Origin: Candidatus Pacearchaeota archaeon
GTDB taxonomy: Archaea > Nanoarchaeota > Nanoarchaeia > Pacearchaeales > GW2011-AR1
Reading direction: 5' to 3'
Length of the DNA stretch: 8,341 nt
NCBI GenBank assembly: GCA_002690445.1
Contig: NZER01000317.1
Span: 1-8,341, forward strand
The notes under the pieces are model-generated. The model was not told the DNA's origin. It saw only the letters and a list, made by a program, of their open reading frames with translations, and made no database searches. The translations under genes were made by a program, and so were the position numbers. Below are positions 1-4,700 of this stretch, piece after piece (positions within the stretch are counted from its first letter, which is position 1; every line of letters starts with the position of its first letter).

Positions 1-231
1 AAAGCTGAAGATCCGAAAGGTGAACGTATACCACCAGAGATTCTCTCATCTATGCCTTATCCATTCGATGATGAGCAGGCAGCACTCCGTGACCAGGGCC
101 TTCCGTATCTGAAGGGACGATGGATTGGTGGGGAAGACATGTATGAAAAGCCATGGGAGGGAGAGTGGGTAAGAGGGGAAATATTTACTCCGAAAAAGGC
201 AGTAGAACTACTCACCAACGGAGCAGGATAA
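1..231 (+). CDS. 3' end of an unidentified phage gene (5' end outside window)
   Basis: Frame 1 is open from the first base to a TAA at 229-231, giving the last 76 residues of a longer protein. The segment is hydrophilic with many Glu, Lys and Gly residues. It includes a Trp-rich stretch (GRWIGGEDMYEKPWEGEWVR) and ends in a short helix-like tail, ELLTNGAG. I recognise no domain. An internal ATG at 52 could start a 59-residue product, but no ribosome site precedes it and the frame stays open upstream, so a truncated longer gene is more likely. It lies 44 bases upstream of a well-marked gene start, in the same direction, so it probably shares the transcript. In many tailed phages the portal or terminase gene sits in this place ahead of scaffold and capsid. 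Calling this a portal C-terminus would rest on position alone. Confidence 0.6.
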   Translation, partial: KAEDPKGERIPPEILSSMPYPFDDEQAALRDQGLPYLKGRWIGGEDMYEKPWEGEWVRGEIFTPKKAVELLTNGAG

Positions 232-263
232 CAGGCACGAGGATTCAGCAGAAAAACTAATTC

Positions 264-278
264 AGGAGGTATGAAATG
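264..278 (+). promoter_or_regulatory. Strong ribosome binding site and start, copied at the capsid gene
   Basis: AGGAGG at 264-269 lies 6 bases ahead of the ATG at 276. The full 15-base string AGGAGGTATGAAATG recurs exactly at 7819-7833, in front of the capsid gene. Another ATG at 271 is one base from the Shine-Dalgarno and opens only a short 18-codon frame, so 276 is the real start. Confidence 0.8.
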
Positions 279-1007
279 GCAAATCAATGGGCAACACCCG
301 GTATATCTGGCACCCTCAGCGCATTAGCGCCGAACCCACCATCGTACTGGGGTCCAGGAGATGCTGCGGCGGTGGCACAGCGTCTAGTCCCATCAGAGCT
401 TACGGGGTATAGATCCCCGGAGATGGACTGGGCCGACATGATGCGGAATGTGGGCAGGACTTGGCAGCAACGAATCCCACTGGCCAATATGCAGAGACAG
501 TATATGGCTCGGTATATGCTAGGAAATCCCGGAGGTCAGCCTTTTGCAGAGTTCCTTACCCAGATGCCCCAACATATATATTCGATGGATCCTTCTAGTA
601 CGATGGCCTATCAGTCATCAGGGATACCGGTGCATCAGGCTGGATCAGGGGCTGATCCGTTTCCAAGCCTAAGGGGCCGTGCAGAGCTTGCGGCCCAAAT
701 TGCGGCCCAAACAGTGGACGAGCATACTGAATACCTTCTGGGTCTAGGATTACAGTCGCCAGAGTACAGGCAGGCAGTGAGTTATCGTGATTATTTTGAT
801 CCCGCAGCAGGAGGAGCCCCCAACCAGCTGGAAGTTGCCCAGATGCTACAGCAGCAACGCGCAGGAGGCGGGCAGTGGCAGGGAAGGATGGCTGGACTAA
901 TGCGGAATGCACTGGCAAACATTGCATCGGCTCGGGCTGCAGCGGGATTCCCTGAAGGGACGTTCCTTGACTGGTATCTCGGACAGACAGCACCACCAGA
1001 AGCATAA
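276..1007 (+). CDS. Hypothetical phage protein, 243 residues, probable virion accessory protein
   Basis: I do not recognise this protein. The start at 276 is fixed by an excellent Shine-Dalgarno. The N-terminal 50 residues are rich in Pro, Gly and Ala and look disordered. Residues 50-105 contain Trp/Met/Arg-rich helices, with the string RYMLGNPGG at 79-87 and FAEFL at 90-94. Residues 135-170 are Ala/Gln/Leu-rich helix, including the near repeat AAQIAAQ (139-145) made by a 12-base tandem duplication. Residues 185-223 form a Gln/Ala/Met-rich helical stretch, and the chain ends with DWYLGQTAPPEA. There is no signal peptide or clear membrane segment. The stop TAA at 1005-1007 overlaps the next gene's Shine-Dalgarno, so translation of the two is probably linked. 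Its place between an unknown upstream gene and the giant polyvalent protein suggests an internal or accessory virion protein. That is inference from context. Confidence 0.75.
   Translation: MANQWATPGISGTLSALAPNPPSYWGPGDAAAVAQRLVPSELTGYRSPEMDWADMMRNVGRTWQQRIPLANMQRQYMARYMLGNPGGQPFAEFLTQMPQHIYSMDPSSTMAYQSSGIPVHQAGSGADPFPSLRGRAELAAQIAAQTVDEHTEYLLGLGLQSPEYRQAVSYRDYFDPAAGGAPNQLEVAQMLQQQRAGGGQWQGRMAGLMRNALANIASARAAAGFPEGTFLDWYLGQTAPPEA
688..711 (+). repeat. Perfect 12-base tandem duplication inside a gene
   Basis: TTGCGGCCCAAA at 688-699 is followed directly by an identical copy at 700-711. The unit is a multiple of three, so the frame is kept and the protein gains AAQ-I-AAQ-T at residues 139-146. 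This is a likely replication-slippage product. Confidence 0.9.
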
Positions 1008-1021
1008 GGAGGATAACTATG
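1006..1021 (+). promoter_or_regulatory. Ribosome binding site overlapping the upstream stop codon
   Basis: AAGGAGG at 1006-1012 begins inside the TAA (1005-1007) of the 243-residue gene and lies 6 bases ahead of the ATG at 1019. The overlap favours coupled translation. Further ATGs at 1025 and 1028 are less well spaced, so 1019 is preferred. Confidence 0.75.
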
Positions 1022-1423
1022 ACAATGATGCCGCAGGGAAGAATGCGTCCACCAGGACCACCGGGTGCTCCAATGCCTCCACCCCCCGGGCCGGGAGGGC
1101 CGGGAGGGCCTGGTGGTGGGGCAGGAATGGATCCAGCTTTCGCAGCTGCTGTTAAGTTGATGTTACCTGCGATTGAAAACATTATGAGAACCCTTGGCCC
1201 TGATGATGTCCAGAATATCCTCAGAAACGGTCAGGCACCAGGTGGCCCGGGACCTATGGGTGGCCCGGGACCTATGCCTCGGCGCAGGCCGCCAAATGGA
1301 GTGGCAAGACCAGCACCTCGTGGTGCGCCAAGGGCGGCTGCTTCTCCTCGTAGAGCTCCTGCGGCTGCTCCCCGTGCTCCAGTGAGGAAAGCTACTCCAA
1401 GGCCACCAGCCCGCCGTAGGTAA
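1019..1423 (+). CDS. Pro/Gly-rich protein with a basic Arg/Pro/Ala tail, 134 residues
   Basis: No known family is recognised. The protein falls into three parts. Residues 1-36 are low-complexity and partly collagen-like, with GPPGAP and GPGGPGGPGGG runs. Residues 37-70 form the only folded-looking part, a predicted helical segment around FAAAVKLMLPAIENIMRTLG and DDVQNILRN. Residues 71-134 contain no acidic residue at all and carry 14 Arg and one Lys after residue 87, mixed with Pro and Ala, ending in PARRR. Such tails resemble those of nucleic-acid-binding, protamine-like or H1-like proteins, so binding to packaged DNA or RNA is a reasonable guess, not shown. The start is set by AAGGAGG six bases upstream. 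In-frame 9- and 18-base tandem repeats show that the sequence grows by slippage. The reverse-strand frame across it is a low-complexity shadow. Confidence 0.7.
   Translation: MTMMPQGRMRPPGPPGAPMPPPPGPGGPGGPGGGAGMDPAFAAAVKLMLPAIENIMRTLGPDDVQNILRNGQAPGGPGPMGGPGPMPRRRPPNGVARPAPRGAPRAAASPRRAPAAAPRAPVRKATPRPPARRR
1088..1108 (+). other. G-quadruplex-type motif in the coding strand, with 9-base repeats
   Basis: Five GGG tracts occur at 1088-1090, 1093-1095, 1097-1099, 1102-1104 and 1106-1108, with loops of 2, 1, 2 and 1 bases, and a GGGG follows at 1118-1121. This meets the usual four-tract G-quadruplex pattern and is on the mRNA-sense strand. The unit CCGGGAGGG is repeated at 1091-1099 and 1100-1108 and encodes Pro-Gly-Gly. 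A run of six C at 1082-1087 could compete by pairing with a G tract. Short Gly/Pro codon repeats alone could create the pattern. Confidence 0.6.
1241..1276 (+). repeat. Perfect 18-base in-frame tandem duplication
   Basis: The 18-base unit GGTGGCCCGGGACCTATG at 1241-1258 is repeated without change at 1259-1276. It encodes GGPGPM twice, residues 75-86. The two copies are identical at every wobble base, which suggests a recent duplication rather than convergent low complexity. Confidence 0.93.
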
Positions 1424-1438
1424 TCAAGGAAGGCCGAG

Positions 1439-1452
1439 AGGAGTGACTTATG
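1439..1452 (+). promoter_or_regulatory. Ribosome binding site for the 113-residue gene
   Basis: AGGAG at 1439-1443 lies 6 bases ahead of the ATG at 1450. An in-frame TGA at 1444-1446 rules out any longer start. The second Met codon at 1456 is too far from the Shine-Dalgarno to be preferred. Confidence 0.7.
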
Positions 1453-1791
1453 ACGATGCAGAATCCTTATGGAGACTTTTCGTCTGATTGGTGGACGAGG
1501 GTATTAGAGGAGTATGAACCTGCTCAATACTACAGTTCGCCCACAGGCATGGCATTCGGACAGGGAAGCCCACGCAGGAGCAGGTATTTCTCCAATGCCT
1601 ATCAGGATATCTTCAATCAATATCTTGGGCAGGCGGGCACATCTATGCGTGAGGGTCAGGAACCAACGAGCTTTATGGAGTTCCTTGAGACTGACCCGTG
1701 GACGAAACGGTACTCGTCACTGCCGCAACAGGCCAGGGGAACAACAGGCACTGCGGCAAATCCACGGACGAGATTTCTGTATAACTTCTAA
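1450..1791 (+). CDS. Hypothetical aromatic-rich small phage protein, 113 residues
   Basis: This product is unrecognised. It is unusually aromatic: 20 of 113 residues are Tyr, Phe or Trp, including WW at 14-15 and a C-terminal FLYNF. A central basic patch PRRSR (41-45) leads into a helical stretch ending QYLGQAG (57-63), then a Pro/Thr/Ser turn and SFMEFLETDPW (74-84). The pattern of a Tyr-containing helix, then LG, a Gly-rich gap, Pro and an F-x-EFL motif also appears in the 243-residue protein at residues 72-105, so the two may be distantly related. There is no signal peptide or membrane segment. Its TAA shares one base with the ATG of the giant downstream gene (TAATG), so the two products are probably made in linked amounts and could work together. 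A virion accessory role is inferred from position only. Confidence 0.75.
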   Translation: MTMQNPYGDFSSDWWTRVLEEYEPAQYYSSPTGMAFGQGSPRRSRYFSNAYQDIFNQYLGQAGTSMREGQEPTSFMEFLETDPWTKRYSSLPQQARGTTGTAANPRTRFLYNF

Positions 1792-1793
1792 TG
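1789..1793 (+). promoter_or_regulatory. TAATG stop-start overlap (translational coupling)
   Basis: The stop TAA of the 113-residue gene (1789-1791) shares its last A with the ATG (1791-1793) of the 1734-residue gene. No Shine-Dalgarno-like sequence is visible in the 25 bases before it, unlike every other complete gene in the window. This suggests translation by re-initiation after the upstream stop. An in-frame TAA at 1782-1784 means no earlier start is possible. Confidence 0.8.
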
Positions 1794-4700
1794 CCAAGAC
1801 CAGATCGGAGAAGACTTCAAGCACCAACCCCCCCCTCAGATACGTTGGGGGACCTATGGGGCTATCTAGGACGCGCAGAACGTACACTTGGTCTGCTCGG
1901 CGGTACCCTTGTGGGCGGTGCCCTGAACCAGCTTCTAGATCCAGGCGACAAGACATTTGTAGGACAGTGGCTTCCTGATTGGTCAGAGGTCCCTGAAGCC
2001 TTCTCTGCCTTTGAGGAACATCGCAGGAAGGGTGACTGGGACGCGGCTATCACTGCTGCTCAGGAAGAACTGGACGCAGGGAAGTATTTCTGGGGATTAT
2101 CTGAGGGACTGACCACGGCGTTTGTCCCAACGGGTGGTCCAGCTCTCGCTGGAGCAAAGCTCCTTCGTGCTGCGCCGAAACTGGCACAAACCCTTGGGAA
2201 GATAGCCCCTACAGCAGTCCAGCCAGGTGTTACCAGTGGAATCAGGACAGGCTTGGAGCTAACGGGAAAGGGTTTAAGAGCCCCGTGGGAGGCCGAGGAG
2301 TGGGTGGGGCGTCAGGCAGTACGGCCATTTACCGCTGGGTGGCGTGCGCTACGCGGAACTCCCCCACCGACGGCAAAACTGGCGGAGACATTGGATGGCA
2401 TTCCTAGTGTTATCGAAGAGCCTGTTCCTTCCGTCGTGCAAGAACAGCAGGTAATCCCTGATGATTTTGAAACGCCTGTGGAAAACTTAATTCCGTCAGT
2501 AGGAGATGCTACTACGGGAAGGGTTAGGCTGTACCACGGCTCATCAAATACGTTTGAAGCATTCGACCTCGGGAAAGCGAATGAACGCTCGCTGTATGGA
2601 CCTGGGGTATACCTTACGGCTGACCCTAAGATAGCATCAGGATATGCGCGAACGAGCCCTAGCCCTGGTGTCGAAGGAGCACCTAATATACAGCCGGTAA
2701 CAGTACGTCTAAATAAGGTATTGGACATTGATGCTCCTGCCGATAAAGAGCTTCTTGAAGGACTGCAAAAAGACTGGTCGGAATATCTGGAAGACCCGCC
2801 GTACTGGGCTGAAGGGCAGATTTCTGAGGAAGCGTTTGATTTATTAGAAGGAAAGATAAGTAACCCAACAAACAAACAATTGTACAGAATGATGACCGAG
2901 TTTTCAGATCCTAACTATCCAAAGACTGGGGCTAACGACCTTCTGTCGCATCACGGATTTGACGGAATAACACATATTGGTGGCGGTATAACAGGAAGAC
3001 CTTCACATCGTGTCGTTATAGCCATTGGTGACCAATTCAATAAAGTAGACGAGGTAATTACACCTGCTATGGGTAGGATGCCTATAGATCCCACCGAAGC
3101 CCCCACAGTCCAGCCAGAGCCGTTGCCCATTGGCAGGGATCCATACGAAGCTGGCATTCTCTCAGGCAGACCCGCAACATTCAAGGAGCGCGGCGCAAAA
3201 GTGAGGGAACTCAGTATGCCAATACGTGGAGGGCGTGAACAGCGTGAGACGCTCACCACGACGAGAGGTGGTTTGAAGCAGCTAATCAAAGAACACAAGA
3301 AACTCAGGCAAGACTTCCATATGGCAGCCAAGAAAGTTTCTCAGGGTAGTGCTGGTCTAAGGAAGAGGGAATTGCCGAGAGGCTTGCTTGCTGCAAGAGA
3401 TAAGGAAGACCAAATAATCAAACAGCTTCAAGAACAATTGGCTGAGATTCCCGAGGTGCAGCCATGGATAACCCCGCTGACGAAAGCAGAAAAACAGGCG
3501 GCTGGGATTGCGCGACGGGAACCTGGGATTTATCAGGAAGAACTCTCAAGGGCTATGAATAATGAAATAAATGTCGGTAATCTTCGCGATGAGGCAGAAT
3601 ATCTGGACCTGAAGCGGCATTCCCCCAAAATAGATTACTTTGATATCGAGGCAAAGGCACAGACGGCTACACAGGAACGAATGCGAAAAATGCGTGTAAA
3701 GGCTGGCCCGGAAGAGGAGCCACTAGGATTTATTGGGCCGAAGAGGCCAGCTGTCATCCCTGATGCCCTTCCTGAATTACAGGACATAGACGAGGCGATC
3801 ACCATATCCCAAATACCAGATGTGGGTCGTAAAATTGCTAACTTGCCTGGTTTGAGGAGTCTCCTTGGCCCACTGAACCGTTCTGCGGTGGCGAACAGGC
3901 CAGAACTAAAGGGGCTTGTAGGAAGGGAAATCCTTCTGGTTGAGGCACAACAGAAAGCACAGACGGTGATGGCGCGTCTCTGGAGAATGGGCACATTTAA
4001 TAATGTGTTCGGAAAAGTAGATCCAGATACTGGTCTTATATCTGAGGGTTTCCTAACAGGTGCAGCCCCGAATGATATCCGAACTTACCCAGATAACATC
4101 GTCATCAACGGACGTAAGGTTGGGCTTAATCAGTTACAACGTGACTGGGTAAACGTAGCTAGATCCATTGAGGAGATGAAGCTGGTCTATCTGAAGAATA
4201 ACGGGTTTAGGCCAAAAGAGCTGTCATTCGATCAAGGTGGATCGTATGCGGGAAGACGTGTCTACGCGAAGGTTGACCCCCAAGGTAATGTTATTGCTAC
4301 TGAGTCATTTTCCTCTTCTAGTCGACCAGGTCTAAAGGGGTCATCGACATCATTTGAAGGGGAACGGCTATTTAAGTCACAGAAAGAAGCACTGGATCAT
4401 GGTTTCAAGTATCTCTCTGAGGAGGAGACACTTTACCTCAACGTACAGGCTGCATACAACAAGGTAACGAACCAGCGGTTCCTTGAATGGATGGAGAGGG
4501 CTATCCCAGAAAGTCTCCCTAAAGGAGTTACTGGTCTGACCTTACGCCGGGTGTCCAAGGAAGGGATAAGACGAAGAGAGTTTGGAGCGGAGTTTGCTGG
4601 AGAGTATTTACCCAACCGAGTCTTTGGATTCCAAGGAGCAGATGTGGCGGGAAGGGTTAGGGAGGCGGAGGATGCGCTGAAGGCGTCACTGGATCCTGAT

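Noticed and set aside
232..275. Possible terminator or promoter in the 44-base gap
   Set aside because: No hairpin with a T run and no paired -35/-10 elements could be found.
271..327. ATG five bases before the start of the 243-residue gene, opening an 18-codon frame
   Set aside because: It is one base from the Shine-Dalgarno, too close for initiation; the same holds for the ATG at 7826.
595..1182. 195-codon open frame on the reverse strand with a Pro/Gly-rich start
   Set aside because: It is the mirror of the GC-rich repeat region of the 134-residue gene and crosses two well-supported forward genes; no ribosome site was seen.
1249..1860. GGGACCTATGGG shared by 1249-1260 and 1849-1860
   Set aside because: Twelve bases, coding for different things in different frames; most likely chance.
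1514..1978. 154-codon forward frame overlapping the 113- and 1734-residue genes
   Set aside because: No Shine-Dalgarno; its composition (many Arg, Ser, Cys) is that of an out-of-frame reading, and both overlapped genes have clear junction logic.
2312..2875. 187-codon reverse frame under the ART domain
   Set aside because: The sense strand encodes a recognisable ART motif set; the reverse frame is a shadow.
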